This document shows, in pieces, positions 46,182 through 56,977 of a stretch of 64,000 nucleotides of DNA. The notes below the pieces were generated by a model, which was not told where the DNA came from, searched no databases, and saw only the letters and a program-made list of their open reading frames with translations. The stretch is from NCBI RefSeq assembly GCF_003946725.1, contig NZ_RHOY01000001.1, positions 186,001 through 250,000 of the forward strand, given 5' to 3'. A program made the translations under genes and the position numbers. Numbering within the stretch: the stretch's first letter is position 1; the number at the start of each line of letters is the position of its first letter. Source of the DNA: Agrilactobacillus yilanensis (GTDB taxonomy: Bacteria; Bacillota; Bacilli; Lactobacillales; Lactobacillaceae).

Positions 46182-46651
46182 GTTTCCTCCTAGAATAATT
46201 GTTATGTATTAATTAGCATAATTGGTACACTATCATAAAATTTATTTTTTAGCTACCCTCCAGACATATGGATAACGACAATTATTCGCAATTGTTTGAT
46301 AACCTTTTAACTTGCTAGCGATTTCATTATAAGCGCATAAGGGCTATAACGCAATAGTAACTTGATTTAAAGTAAATTGGTATCAACATGAAGAACCAAT
46401 TCACTTTATTCTGATATTATCAATTTAAGCGATTATTCCAAAATTATATCAAGTTTAAAGATGCCTTTTTTAGTCAAAATTACCTTATTTTTGAAAAATT
46501 GGTCTAGTTTAAATCATACTAAATTATTTCCGTTATATTCCTGAAATAACAGCTCAAAAAAAATCTGGTGACTAGATTTTTTGTCATCTAATCACCAGAT
46601 TTAAATATTTGGTCTAATGCCCTCTACACGAATTTACGATAAAGCTTAGTA
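46182..46651. other. Intergenic region
   Basis: AT-rich 470 bases between the secreted rhodanese and GH25 lysozyme genes. It should contain the rhodanese promoter; only a weak -10 (TATGCT on the minus strand near 46217) is seen. The terminator at 46556-46606 is annotated separately. No gene recognised. Confidence 0.5.
46556..46606 (-). terminator. Terminator of the GH25 lysozyme gene
   Basis: AAATCTGGTGA-TAGA pairs with TCTA-TCACCAGATTT, with a T-rich loop and T-run on the minus strand; one position is G-U only on that strand. Confidence 0.85.
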
Positions 46652-47764
46652 TTAGTTGTTACCGCTACCGTTCGCATCGCTAGCCATAATATATTCCGTA
46701 TCACTTACTTGATAAGCAGGTTTGTCATTAATCGTTGTCACACTGTTGATTAACCATTGGCTACCGTTTGTAAATTTGCTAGAAGAACCAGAAATGGCTT
46801 TACCTTGCTTGTTTACAGCCGTTACACCACTATTCGCTGCATTAATCGTTACAATACCAGCTTGTGTTGTATCATCTTGATAAAGATAAACATTGTCGCC
46901 GACAGCATAAGCTGTTTTACCGTTAATTAAAACAATACCATTTTTCCGCCATTGAGAACCCGCATCAAAATAGCGCACAACTTTGCCAGTACTTGTCACA
47001 GCACGAGCCGCTTTAGAACCGACAGTGGCCACATTCGCACTGCTATTTGTCGTTACTGTTGTGTTGGCATCTGTTGATGGGGCTTGAGAGACACTATTAT
47101 TTGTGAATAAACCCGTAAAGTCATAACTCATGTCTAAGTTCATCCCATTGTAATTAGATGTATACTGCCAAGCAGCCGCATTATCCACACCCGGTTGGTT
47201 CACACCATAGTTGGCCACCCAAATTGGATAATTGGTTGGGACTTTGTTATACCAGAACCAAGAAGCCATTGAATAAGTTACTTGATTACTATAACCTCGA
47301 GCCGCTAATTCTGCTTGGAACGTTTGTGTATCCCCATAAGGATTAGACATGCTGCTGTCTTCTACATCGGCAACCATAACGGTACTTTTATCTAAGCCAT
47401 AACTTTCAGCTGTGTTGGCAAAAAAGTCTGCTTCGTTTTTAGCGCTGTTATAACCGCTATAACGGGCATAATGGTACAAACTAACCTTCATCCCAGCCGC
47501 TTGTGCGCTCTTAATTTGAGCGGCAGCTTTAGGATTCACATAACCGGTGCCTTCAGTTAATTTGATAACCACACCAGCCACATCCCCAGTGGCCAAGTTT
47601 TGGAAAAATGATTCTGAGGAATCTTGATAACTGGCAACATCCGCAAACTTAGAAAAGCTGCTGGCCTGTACTTGCTGCTGTGCTGTAGCAAAACCTGCCC
47701 CCAACACTGAAATACCTAGTAAAAACATCGCTGAAAGTTTCTTAAAAGCTTTTTTTCTGAACAT
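46652..47764 (-). CDS. Secreted GH25 lysozyme (muramidase) with SLAP-like repeats
   Basis: 370 residues. Signal peptide (residues 1-35), GH25 domain (~38-220) with FADVASYQ, VVIKLTEGTGYVNP and MVADVEDSS (catalytic Asp/Glu), a Thr/Ser-rich linker, then two repeats of about 55 residues (VRYFDAGSQWRKNG...AYAVGD; FTNGSQWLIN...AYQVSD) resembling the SLAP/DUF5776 wall-binding domain of lactobacilli. It probably cleaves MurNAc-GlcNAc bonds and acts as an autolysin. Confidence 0.9.
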   Translation of the reverse strand: MFRKKAFKKLSAMFLLGISVLGAGFATAQQQVQASSFSKFADVASYQDSSESFFQNLATGDVAGVVIKLTEGTGYVNPKAAAQIKSAQAAGMKVSLYHYARYSGYNSAKNEADFFANTAESYGLDKSTVMVADVEDSSMSNPYGDTQTFQAELAARGYSNQVTYSMASWFWYNKVPTNYPIWVANYGVNQPGVDNAAAWQYTSNYNGMNLDMSYDFTGLFTNNSVSQAPSTDANTTVTTNSSANVATVGSKAARAVTSTGKVVRYFDAGSQWRKNGIVLINGKTAYAVGDNVYLYQDDTTQAGIVTINAANSGVTAVNKQGKAISGSSSKFTNGSQWLINSVTTINDKPAYQVSDTEYIMASDANGSGNN

Positions 47765-47804
47765 TAATTAAATTCTCCATTTTCCAAACTAAAAAGTTAA
47801 TATA

Positions 47805-48416
47805 TTATTTTCCTTGAACAATTGTCCCATCTGCTAAAACATAATAGATCGCAATCGTACTCCGACCATTATCCCGGCCAATATTTACTTGATAAGCCGT
47901 TTGCCCTTGTACCGTGGACGTATCTATATAACCATAAATCTTTTCATCATCCGCCGTACTAGGATATTGACTACCTACCTGTTGTTCTAAATATGTAACC
48001 GCTTGATCGCCACTTGTAATCTTAGCCGAACTAACCGCCGCACTGCTACTAGACTGCGCCGCACTACCCGTCTGATCATTTGACTCAGACTGTTTTGCAG
48101 ACGTTGTCATAGATTGCTCAGAACTATACATATTCTGGGACTCAGATTTTGACTTAGATTTAGATTTTGACTTAGATTTAGATTTGGCCTTAGATTTAGA
48201 TTTTGCCTTGGCCCTAGACTCAGATTTAGACGCCTTAAGTCGTGCCGCCTTTTTGGAACTACTAATAGAACTCGACTTAGACGCACTATCCTGACTAGAT
48301 GACGCATTATTATTATGACAAGCACCTAATAACAACACCGCGCTTAAAACCAAACCCAAAGCACCCAACCTAAAAGCAACCCGCCGCATACGTTTAAATC
48401 CATCCTTTGAAGCCAT
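47805..48416 (-). CDS. Lipoprotein with Lys-Ser/Ala-rich low-complexity region
   Basis: About 203 residues. ATG 48416 has a strong TAGGAGGTG site. The N-terminus has a basic region, hydrophobic helix and lipobox LLGAC. The middle (residues ~40-90) is a KS/KA dipeptide repeat, and a Ser-rich stretch follows. The C-terminal ~60 residues (AVTYLEQQVGSQYPST...IAIYYVLADGTIVQG) form a small domain of unknown type. It sits 40 bases upstream of the GH25 gene and could be co-expressed with it. Confidence 0.75.
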   Translation of the reverse strand: MASKDGFKRMRRVAFRLGALGLVLSAVLLLGACHNNNASSSQDSASKSSSISSSKKAARLKASKSESRAKAKSKSKAKSKSKSKSKSKSKSESQNMYSSEQSMTTSAKQSESNDQTGSAAQSSSSAAVSSAKITSGDQAVTYLEQQVGSQYPSTADDEKIYGYIDTSTVQGQTAYQVNIGRDNGRSTIAIYYVLADGTIVQGK

Positions 48417-48605
48417 AAAACACCTCCTACAAACCCCGTCTCGCCTAAAGCAAAACAGCAATCATAAAAATAACAGCATTGTGACGAATATTTATTCATT
48501 ACAATTCATAATAATAATACACCATCAATATTACGTAGGAAGAAAAATAACATTACAAAACCGTTACGAATCAGAGCGCGAAATAAAACCAACCGCAAGC
48601 CCACA

Positions 48606-48651
48606 AAAAATAGAGGCCGCATCAAAAGTAATTTTTGACACAACCTCTACG
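48606..48651 (-). terminator. guaB terminator
   Basis: On the minus strand AGAGGTTGTGTCAAAA pairs fully with TTTTGATGCGGCCTCT through four G-U pairs, followed by a T-run. On the plus strand these become mismatches, which points to guaB as the cognate gene. Confidence 0.85.
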
Positions 48652-48691
48652 CTTATATTTAATTTAAACCCATATGCGTTTGCACGCTAGT

Positions 48692-50260
<1,569 letters not shown>

Positions 50261-50361
50261 TTAGTTTGATAACATAAAAAAATATGTGATTTTTTATACA
50301 AACAACGAACAAAATCTATTATTAGAAATATCTCATTCGTCTCTAACATGCTAAGCCAAAT

Positions 50362-51135
50362 TTACGCTTTGTTCCGAGGTGCCCCCGTTGGCCCAAAGAT
50401 ATTGCCCTTGATCCCGTAACGCCGACGGATATAAAACCGAATTCCAAACAGCGCAACAGCCACCACAATATCGACCACGGCAGGTAATACCGGATTGATC
50501 ACATCTGGCAGAATTAAGCCGACGCTGACCAACAAGAACATCGCCGCCATAATACCAACAAATAACAAAATTAATTTCCAAATCGCCAAACGCTGTTCTT
50601 TAGGCGCAGAAATCTTCTCTTGGACAAAAGCCAAGCCGCCACCAGCGACCGTCGTAATCAAAATCAAAGAAAGCAGTCCAAAACTCTTTAACTGCTGCGG
50701 ATCCCGATTCTTGGCCGTATACATTGAAAGGGCCGCAAAAGCGAACATGAAAATCGCAAACAATAGAATCGAATCTAGTGCTTTCACCCAAAAAGTAAGT
50801 TTTTTAGGTGGTTCTGGCGCATTCACAATACTATTTGCCTTAGCTACCGGCGGACCGTAAAGTTGCGTTGCCGGTTGGCCTTTATGTTGAGCCACAATGA
50901 TTTCAGGCAAGATTTTTTCTAAAGTTGCCACTTGTTTTTCTTCCGGCATACCGCCGTCTGACAAAGCTTTGCGGAAGCGGAAAACATATTCCCGATTACG
51001 TTTCGTTAATGCTGCAAATTGTTCATCTAAGGAGCCATCTAACGCCTTTTGAATGGTAACTTCCTTTTTTTCTTGAACGGCTTTAGCATGTTTTTGATGC
51101 TCTGCTGCGGCCGCATTTCTTTCTCTATTATCCAA
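50362..51135 (-). CDS. DUF1129 family membrane protein
   Basis: 257 residues: a basic/acidic cytoplasmic N-terminal half (residues 1-130) with a conserved LTKRNREYVFRFRKAL segment, then four membrane helices. TTG start with AGGGTG five bases upstream. It follows ychF by 28 bases in the conserved chromosome-partition neighbourhood. Function unknown. Confidence 0.82.
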   Translation of the reverse strand: MDNRERNAAAAEHQKHAKAVQEKKEVTIQKALDGSLDEQFAALTKRNREYVFRFRKALSDGGMPEEKQVATLEKILPEIIVAQHKGQPATQLYGPPVAKANSIVNAPEPPKKLTFWVKALDSILLFAIFMFAFAALSMYTAKNRDPQQLKSFGLLSLILITTVAGGGLAFVQEKISAPKEQRLAIWKLILLFVGIMAAMFLLVSVGLILPDVINPVLPAVVDIVVAVALFGIRFYIRRRYGIKGNIFGPTGAPRNKA

Positions 51136-51163
51136 TTTTTCACCCTACTTTATTGAATTTGTC

Positions 51164-52264
51164 TTAGACATTAAATCTAAATTCGATGATATCGCCATCT
51201 TGAACGAGATAATCTTTACCTTCTACACGTAACTTACCGGCTTCTTTAATGGCCTGTTGACTGCCTAAAGCATCCAAGTCAGCAAAAGACATCACTTCAG
51301 CCCGAATGAAACCACGTTCAAAATCTGAATGAATAATCCCGGCAACTTGCGGTGCCTTCATCCCTTGTTTAAACGTCCAAGCACGGGTTTCCTTGCCCCC
51401 GGCTGTAAAGAAGGTGGCTAAGCCTAACAAGTGATAAGAAGCCCGAATTAAACGATCTAACCCAGATTCACTAACACCTTCAGCTTCTAAAAAGTCTTTT
51501 TTATCTTCATCATCTAATTCCGCAATTTCTTCTTCCGTCCGGGCAGAAATTGCAATAGATTCCGCATTTTCTTTGGCCGCAAAATCTTGAATAATTTGAT
51601 AGTATTCAGATTTTTCTGGTTCTGCCATATCTTCTTCCGCAATGTTAGCTACATAAATCACCGGTTTAGCCGTCAATAAGAACAGCCCTTTGACAATTTT
51701 TTGCTCGTCTTCTGAAAAATCAATACTGCGGACATTGCCGCCTTCATCTAACACTGGCTTGATTTTTTTCAGCACTTCAAATTCAGCCATAGCTTCTTTG
51801 TCTTTGGTCCGGGCCACTTTTTCTACCCGCGCATAACGCTTATTGACACTCTCTAAATCCGCTAAGCTCAATTCCAAATTAATCGTTTCAATATCATCTA
51901 AAGGATCTACTTTACCGGAAACACTGGTAATATTATCATCATCAAAAGCTCGAACGACATGAACAATCGCATCTACTTGACGAATATTTTCTAAAAACTT
52001 ATTGCCTAAGCCTTCCCCTTTACTAGCACCTTTAACAATGCCGGCAATATCTGTAAATTCAAAGGTTGTTGGAATAATCTTTTTGGCTGGAATTAATGCA
52101 TCAATCCGTGCCAAACGATGATCGGGCACTTCCACCATCCCCACGTTAGGATCAATCGTCGCAAAGGGATAATTCGCCATTTCGGCCCCTGCTTTTGTAA
52201 TTGCGTTAAATAAAGTTGATTTGCCCACATTTGGTAAGCCAACGATGCCTGCTGTTAATGCCAT
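51164..52264 (-). CDS. ychF: Redox-regulated ATPase YchF
   Basis: 366 residues. Obg-related P-loop GLPNVGKSTLFNAIT, switch TDIAGIVKGASKGEGLG, a helical coiled-coil insertion (~125-210) and a C-terminal TGS domain ending KDYLVQDGDIIEFRFNV. The NxxE motif in place of NKxD explains ATP over GTP preference in this family. Role in translation or stress. Thirty-three bases separate it from the upstream DUF951 gene. Confidence 0.95.
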   Translation of the reverse strand: MALTAGIVGLPNVGKSTLFNAITKAGAEMANYPFATIDPNVGMVEVPDHRLARIDALIPAKKIIPTTFEFTDIAGIVKGASKGEGLGNKFLENIRQVDAIVHVVRAFDDDNITSVSGKVDPLDDIETINLELSLADLESVNKRYARVEKVARTKDKEAMAEFEVLKKIKPVLDEGGNVRSIDFSEDEQKIVKGLFLLTAKPVIYVANIAEEDMAEPEKSEYYQIIQDFAAKENAESIAISARTEEEIAELDDEDKKDFLEAEGVSESGLDRLIRASYHLLGLATFFTAGGKETRAWTFKQGMKAPQVAGIIHSDFERGFIRAEVMSFADLDALGSQQAIKEAGKLRVEGKDYLVQDGDIIEFRFNV

Positions 52265-52297
52265 TTAAAAAACTCGCTTTCTTTATAAAATTAAGAA

Positions 52298-52546
52298 TTA
52301 TAATAATTGATCTGGTCGAGGCCGATTCAAAACATCTTGATAATTTGATTCGTCTGCTTGAACATCAGCTGCTGAAACTAAGACTGCTTTTATCTTCTTT
52401 TGAAACTCTTTACGGGGCATCATAATCAAGTGCCCACAGCCGAGACATTTGATTCGAATATCCATGCCCATTCGCAGAATTTCCCAACGATTGGTCCCAC
52501 AGGCATGCGGTTTTTTCATCGAAACAATATCGCCTAATTCAAACAT
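52298..52546 (-). CDS. DUF951 family small protein
   Basis: About 82 residues beginning MFELGDIVSMKKPHACG. A CxxC-like set (HACG and CLGCGH) suggests metal binding. The ATG at 52546 has AAGGAGG six bases upstream; an ATG two codons earlier abuts that site. DUF951 sits between parB and ychF in many Firmicutes. Function unknown, though a role in DNA binding has been proposed for the fold. Confidence 0.85.
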   Translation of the reverse strand: MFELGDIVSMKKPHACGTNRWEILRMGMDIRIKCLGCGHLIMMPRKEFQKKIKAVLVSAADVQADESNYQDVLNRPRPDQLL

Positions 52547-52605
52547 TGCCATCCTCCTTAAAATATCTACAATTAGCATAAAACAAAATAAGTTATAATA
52601 CTATA

Positions 52606-53409
52606 TTAATCTAATGAAAACCCCAGTATTTCTAAAATCCGGTTTAAGTCGGTCATGGATGTATAGTCGATCTCTAATTTACCGTGGCCTTGCTTTTCGC
52701 CGGTAATCGTCACCTTAGTCCCAAATTTTTCAGCCAACTGCGCTTCAGTTGTTTGCGTAAACGTGGATTTAACCGGCATGGCCGCCTTAGTTTTAGGCTG
52801 CTGGTTCGCCTCAGCCACTAAATCTTCCAACTGTCGCACCGTCAACGCTTCTTTAACCGTCCTTTTAGCCAGTGCGGTAATCTTTGGTTTATCTTTTAAA
52901 GCCAATAAAGTTCGCGCCTGCCCCATCGTCAGCTGCCGCGTCTGCACCAACTGCTTAACCGGCACCGGAAGCGTCAGCAACCGCAAATAATTGGCAATAT
53001 AAGGCCGACTTTTACCTAACCGCTGTGACACTTGCGCCTGCGTCAAATTCAATCGCTGGATCAACGTTTCATACGCCTGAGCCTCTTCAATCGGATTCAA
53101 ATTTTCCCGCTGCAAGTTTTCTAAAACCGCCACTTCCATCATCGCCGCCTCATCTAACGGCCGAATGATTGCCGGTACCGTCGTCTTGCCCGCCAATTCA
53201 CTGGCCCGAACCCGACGTTCACCTGCAATAATTTCATAACCTTGAATGCTCTGCCGCACAATAATCGGTTGAAAAACCCCACTGGCCTGAATAGACGCAC
53301 TCAGCTCTTGTAACGCCTCTGGTTCAAAAACATGCCGCGGTTGATAAGGATTCGGCCGTAGTTCCTGGATGGGCAGCTGTACAACGGCTTCTTTTGGGTC
53401 CTGAGCCAT
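52606..53409 (-). CDS. parB: Chromosome partition protein ParB (Spo0J)
   Basis: About 267 residues. N-terminal CTP-binding domain with NPYQPR and IIAGERRVRASEL, a helix-turn-helix (LTQAQVSQRLGKSRPYIANY) for parS, and a C-terminal dimer domain. The ATG at 53409 follows AAGGGG by 8 bases. It lies 13 bases after the noc stop with no parA between them. No convincing parS was seen in the window. Confidence 0.9.
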   Translation of the reverse strand: MAQDPKEAVVQLPIQELRPNPYQPRHVFEPEALQELSASIQASGVFQPIIVRQSIQGYEIIAGERRVRASELAGKTTVPAIIRPLDEAAMMEVAVLENLQRENLNPIEEAQAYETLIQRLNLTQAQVSQRLGKSRPYIANYLRLLTLPVPVKQLVQTRQLTMGQARTLLALKDKPKITALAKRTVKEALTVRQLEDLVAEANQQPKTKAAMPVKSTFTQTTEAQLAEKFGTKVTITGEKQGHGKLEIDYTSMTDLNRILEILGFSLD

Positions 53410-53422
53410 CTGCGCATCCCCT

Positions 53423-54334
53423 TTATTTATCAATTTTAACCGTCAAACTGTAAACATCTTTGGCATCGTTTTCCTCAATTTTCAAATCAACCCCAGCTTC
53501 TTGAATCATCGCCAAAGACTGCCGCAACGTGTTAATCGCCAATTTGGGGTCTTTAGACCGGCCGCTAATTTTACGCTTAGCCGATTTTGGCGGTTGCACG
53601 GTCTTTGATTTTTTCGATTTAGCCCCAGTGGCTTCAGGTTTTTCAACAGCCATTGGCGCTGTGTCACTTTTTGGCTCTGGATTTTGTAATGTATAAATTG
53701 CCTGTTCGGTATCTTTAACCGTTAAGTGCTCACTCAAAATTTTGTGCAAAATAATCTGTTGATCAATCTCATTTACCCGTAACAATGCCCGGCCGTGACG
53801 TTCAGAAATTTCGCCGTTAATAATCGCCTCTTGAATCGTATCCGGTAGCTTTAACAAGCGTAATTTATTGGCAATAAACGACTGACTTTTACCCACTGCT
53901 TGGGCCAGCTGGGTTTGCGTCATTGTATCTTGGGACAGTAAACTTTGATAAGCCTGGGCTTCTTCAATGGGAGATAACGCTTCCCGCTGTAAATTTTCAA
54001 TCAACGCCATCGCCGCCGTTTCATTATCATCTAAATTATCAATAATTGCGGGTACTTGTGACCAAGCCAACTTTTTCACCGCCCGAAAACGGCGCTCGCC
54101 GGCAATAATCTCATATTGGCCTGCGGCGTATTCTCGAACCACAATCGGTTGTAATAAGCCATGGGCGGCAATCGTTTCCGCCAACTCATTGATACTGTCT
54201 GCTTTAAAAACTTTTCTTGGTTGATAACGATTCGGAATAATTGCGGCAACCGCAATTTCTCGAACTTGATTGGTTACATTATCCGCAGTTTCTTGCGTTT
54301 TTTTCTTCTTATTAAAAAATGAAGACAGTGCCAT
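53423..54334 (-). CDS. noc: Nucleoid occlusion protein Noc
   Basis: 303 residues, ParB paralogue. A short N-terminal amphipathic segment (ALSSFFNKKKK) fits membrane binding as in Bacillus Noc. The ParB core follows (NRYQPRKVF, IIAGERRFRAVKKL) with a helix-turn-helix (MTQTQLAQAVGKSQSFIANK). A basic linker (residues ~225-255) precedes the dimer domain. Position next to rsmG supports Noc rather than a second ParB. It probably delays division over unsegregated DNA. Confidence 0.85.
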   Translation of the reverse strand: MALSSFFNKKKKTQETADNVTNQVREIAVAAIIPNRYQPRKVFKADSINELAETIAAHGLLQPIVVREYAAGQYEIIAGERRFRAVKKLAWSQVPAIIDNLDDNETAAMALIENLQREALSPIEEAQAYQSLLSQDTMTQTQLAQAVGKSQSFIANKLRLLKLPDTIQEAIINGEISERHGRALLRVNEIDQQIILHKILSEHLTVKDTEQAIYTLQNPEPKSDTAPMAVEKPEATGAKSKKSKTVQPPKSAKRKISGRSKDPKLAINTLRQSLAMIQEAGVDLKIEENDAKDVYSLTVKIDK

Positions 54335-54349
54335 AAGCCACCTCCTAAC

Positions 54350-55087
54350 TTATTTAATCAATGGTTTCTTGACTGGTGTCCCAGCTTTTCTTGGATAAAC
54401 TTTTGGTGTTTCTTTTTTCTTTTGAATCAAAATTAAATCCCGTTGTTCCGTTGTGTCAGGTAAGCTGAATGCCTTCTCTGCCACAACTTTACCGCCTAGT
54501 GTAGCGATCGCATAACGGCTGTTTTCTAATTCTTGTGGCCCCTTTTGGCCCTTCAAAGCTAAGAAATAGCCATCTAACTTCGTATAAGGCAGGCAGAATT
54601 CCGCAAGGACTGGTAATTGCGCCACAGCCCGGCTTAATACGATATCAAACGCCCCACGCATCGGTTGCTTTGGCTTTGCAAAATCTTCCGCTCGGCCGTG
54701 GACCAAATCCACATCCCGCAATTCTAAAAGCTTGGTTAATTCATCTAAAAAACTGATCCGTTTATTTAAAGAATCAATAATCGTGACATTTAACCCGGGA
54801 CATAAAATTTTTAACGGAATTGATGGGAAACCGGCACCGGCCCCCACATCACAAATCGTCGCTTGCGTATTGGCATTAAATACCTCTGGAAAATAAAGAT
54901 AAGGCGTGATGGAGTCATAAAAATGCTTCAAATAAACCCCAGCTTCATCGGTGATGGACGTGAGATTGACCTGTTCGTTACGGGCGACCAGTAATTTGAA
55001 ATAAGCTTCAAACTGTGCCAGCTGCGTAACGGTTAAACGAATCTGATAATTATCTAAAAGTGTTTTTTGAAATATTTCCGGGGACAT
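54350..55087 (-). CDS. rsmG: 16S rRNA m7G527 methyltransferase RsmG (GidB)
   Basis: 245 residues. Rossmann methyltransferase with the SAM motif CDVGAGAGFPSIPLKIL near residue 78 and VLSRAVAQLP near 150. It methylates G527 of 16S rRNA. Followed after 15 bases by noc. The C-terminal tail is basic (YPRKAGTPVKKPLIK), as in other members. Confidence 0.95.
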   Translation of the reverse strand: MSPEIFQKTLLDNYQIRLTVTQLAQFEAYFKLLVARNEQVNLTSITDEAGVYLKHFYDSITPYLYFPEVFNANTQATICDVGAGAGFPSIPLKILCPGLNVTIIDSLNKRISFLDELTKLLELRDVDLVHGRAEDFAKPKQPMRGAFDIVLSRAVAQLPVLAEFCLPYTKLDGYFLALKGQKGPQELENSRYAIATLGGKVVAEKAFSLPDTTEQRDLILIQKKKETPKVYPRKAGTPVKKPLIK

Positions 55088-55195
55088 AACGTGCTTTCGG
55101 CCTCCAATTTTAGTTTCATAAGTTGTTTTTGTGCATACATTAAATTACTTTAAACTATCTCATTGTCGGTTGCAACTCACATTTGCAGTAAATTC

Positions 55196-55224
55196 TTGAC
55201 CAATTCCAATTTCAAACCTATCAT
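55196..55224 (+). promoter_or_regulatory. Promoter of the 125-residue acidic protein gene
   Basis: TTGACC (55196-55201), 17-base spacer, TATCAT (55219-55224), both 5 of 6, 35 bases before the start codon. Confidence 0.6.
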
Positions 55225-55258
55225 ATAGGTAAATTATAATTACAAAGGAAGCCCTATT

Positions 55259-55636
55259 ATGAAACTCACTGGAAAAGAAATTGTCTATGATGAGGATTTA
55301 ACCGACGCCCAAGTTGACGAACTCCATCAACACTATCTTGAAATTTGGGATGCCTTAAAACAATTCGAATTCAAAAATGCGGACAGACAGCTGCAAGTAC
55401 TCTATCAAGAACCGGACAATACGGCGACCTATGAAGCGGCTTTTTTCACTTTACAAGTCAGACACTTTAACGACCGTTTCCACTTTGACGAATATAATAT
55501 TATCATCAATAATAAAAGTACCTTTAACGACAGTGATGACGAAAGCGTCATTGAACTGGCCAAGTTTGATGACTGGGCTGCGTTAACTAAAAGCGTTTTG
55601 GACGCCGCTAAAGCTTGGGTGGCTGAAATCAAATAA
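55259..55636 (+). CDS. Acidic hypothetical protein
   Basis: 125 residues, strongly acidic, no signal or membrane helix. AAAGGAAG precedes the ATG and a good promoter is upstream. I do not recognise the family. It is followed about 95 bases later by the CvpA-family gene on the same strand. No catalytic motif seen. Confidence 0.65.
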   Translation: MKLTGKEIVYDEDLTDAQVDELHQHYLEIWDALKQFEFKNADRQLQVLYQEPDNTATYEAAFFTLQVRHFNDRFHFDEYNIIINNKSTFNDSDDESVIELAKFDDWAALTKSVLDAAKAWVAEIK

Positions 55637-55731
55637 AGCCCCAGCTCAGACTACGCCCTAAGATTGATGTATTCTCATATATAACTTGATACAATAATGA
55701 CAGCAAACTCGCTAGAAAGGAATGGCATGAG

Positions 55732-56229
55732 ATGCTGTCATTTTTAATTATAATTTTTTTAATCGCCGCTTTTGGTCGCGGCTGGCACCAAGGCTTTACC
55801 AAACAGCTAATTATTTCACTGGGCGGCCTAGCCGTTTTCTTCATTGCTTGGCGCTATAATGACACCCTAAGCCAAAGTATTGGCCGTTTCATCACAACCT
55901 TTAACAACAATTATACGGTGAATCATATTAACAATATCATCAGCTTTTATTTGATTATAATTGTGGGTAATATTTTGATCTTTTCTTTAGCCAAAGCGTC
56001 CAGAACCATCACTTGGCTCCCCGTGATTAAACAAACAAATGCCCTGGCTGGCGGCTTATTAGCACTACTATTCGCCTACATTGGTATCTTCATTATTTTG
56101 TGGACCTTCACCTTACTGCCATTTGATAATCTGCATAACCTAGTGACAAATTCCCAATTAGCCCAGTGGATTACCCAGCAAACGCCACTCTTAACGGAAC
56201 GCTTAATTGAAAGTTTATTCCACCTCTAA
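55732..56229 (+). CDS. CvpA family membrane protein
   Basis: 165 residues with four membrane helices and the GRGWHQGFTKQLI segment after the first helix, characteristic of CvpA (colicin V production) proteins. AAAGGA lies 10 bases before the ATG. Its role in lactobacilli is unclear, possibly envelope-related. Upstream of gatD by 58 bases. Confidence 0.82.
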   Translation: MLSFLIIIFLIAAFGRGWHQGFTKQLIISLGGLAVFFIAWRYNDTLSQSIGRFITTFNNNYTVNHINNIISFYLIIIVGNILIFSLAKASRTITWLPVIKQTNALAGGLLALLFAYIGIFIILWTFTLLPFDNLHNLVTNSQLAQWITQQTPLLTERLIESLFHL

Positions 56230-56287
56230 AACTAAAACATGCTAAAATAGAGGAATACTTTTTATAACTGCAGGAGGTCTCACGGAC

Positions 56288-56977
56288 GTGGACTTGAAAA
56301 AAGAACCCATTCAAATTGCTTACCTATATGAAGACTTAATGAATACTTATGGCGATAGCGGCGATGTCAAAATTTTGCGCTACTTCTTAGAAAAAGAAGG
56401 CTATCAGGTTAATGTCGTCAACGTCAGTCTGGAAGACACCTTTGATGCTGATGATTTTGACTTTCTGTTTTTTGGCGGCGGCCAAGACTTCGAACAAACG
56501 GTAGTTGCTAAAGATTTATTACGGCATAAAGCAACCATTCAAGCCTACATTGAAGCAGGCCATCCCATGTTAGCTATTTGTGGTGGCTACCAATTTCTAG
56601 GTACGTATTACAAAACATCCAGTGGCGTGACCATTGAAGGCTTAGATATTTTGCCACTGCACACCATTTTTAAACCGGACAAACGGATGATTGGCGATAC
56701 CGAATTTGAAACCGCCTTTGGAACGGCCAAAGCCTTTGAAAACCACAGCGGACAGACCTTTTTTGACGATCCAAAATTAAAGCCTTTGGGCAAAGTGATT
56801 CAAGGCTATGGCAACCACCCGGAAGCCGGCGTTGAAGGCTTACACTACAAAAATACCATCGGCAGTTATGCCCATGGCCCGATTTTGAAAAATCAAAATA
56901 TTGCTAAAGCGATTATGGCCCTGATTATCCAGCGCCATGAAGCAAGATTAACTGCCCCAACAACGGCGCTAAGTTAA
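56288..56977 (+). CDS. gatD: Lipid II glutaminyl amidotransferase subunit GatD
   Basis: 229 residues, class I glutamine amidotransferase of the cobyric-acid-synthase-like group. FFGGGQDFEQ and the nucleophile Cys in MLAICGGYQFLG (~97), and His in SYAHGPIL near the C-terminus, form the active site. GatD supplies ammonia to MurT, which amidates D-isoglutamate of lipid II. murT usually lies directly upstream but here the upstream gene is cvpA. A GTG start with AGGAGG 10 bases upstream. The 3' end overlaps the convergent GNAT gene by 9 bases. Confidence 0.9.
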   Translation: MDLKKEPIQIAYLYEDLMNTYGDSGDVKILRYFLEKEGYQVNVVNVSLEDTFDADDFDFLFFGGGQDFEQTVVAKDLLRHKATIQAYIEAGHPMLAICGGYQFLGTYYKTSSGVTIEGLDILPLHTIFKPDKRMIGDTEFETAFGTAKAFENHSGQTFFDDPKLKPLGKVIQGYGNHPEAGVEGLHYKNTIGSYAHGPILKNQNIAKAIMALIIQRHEARLTAPTTALS

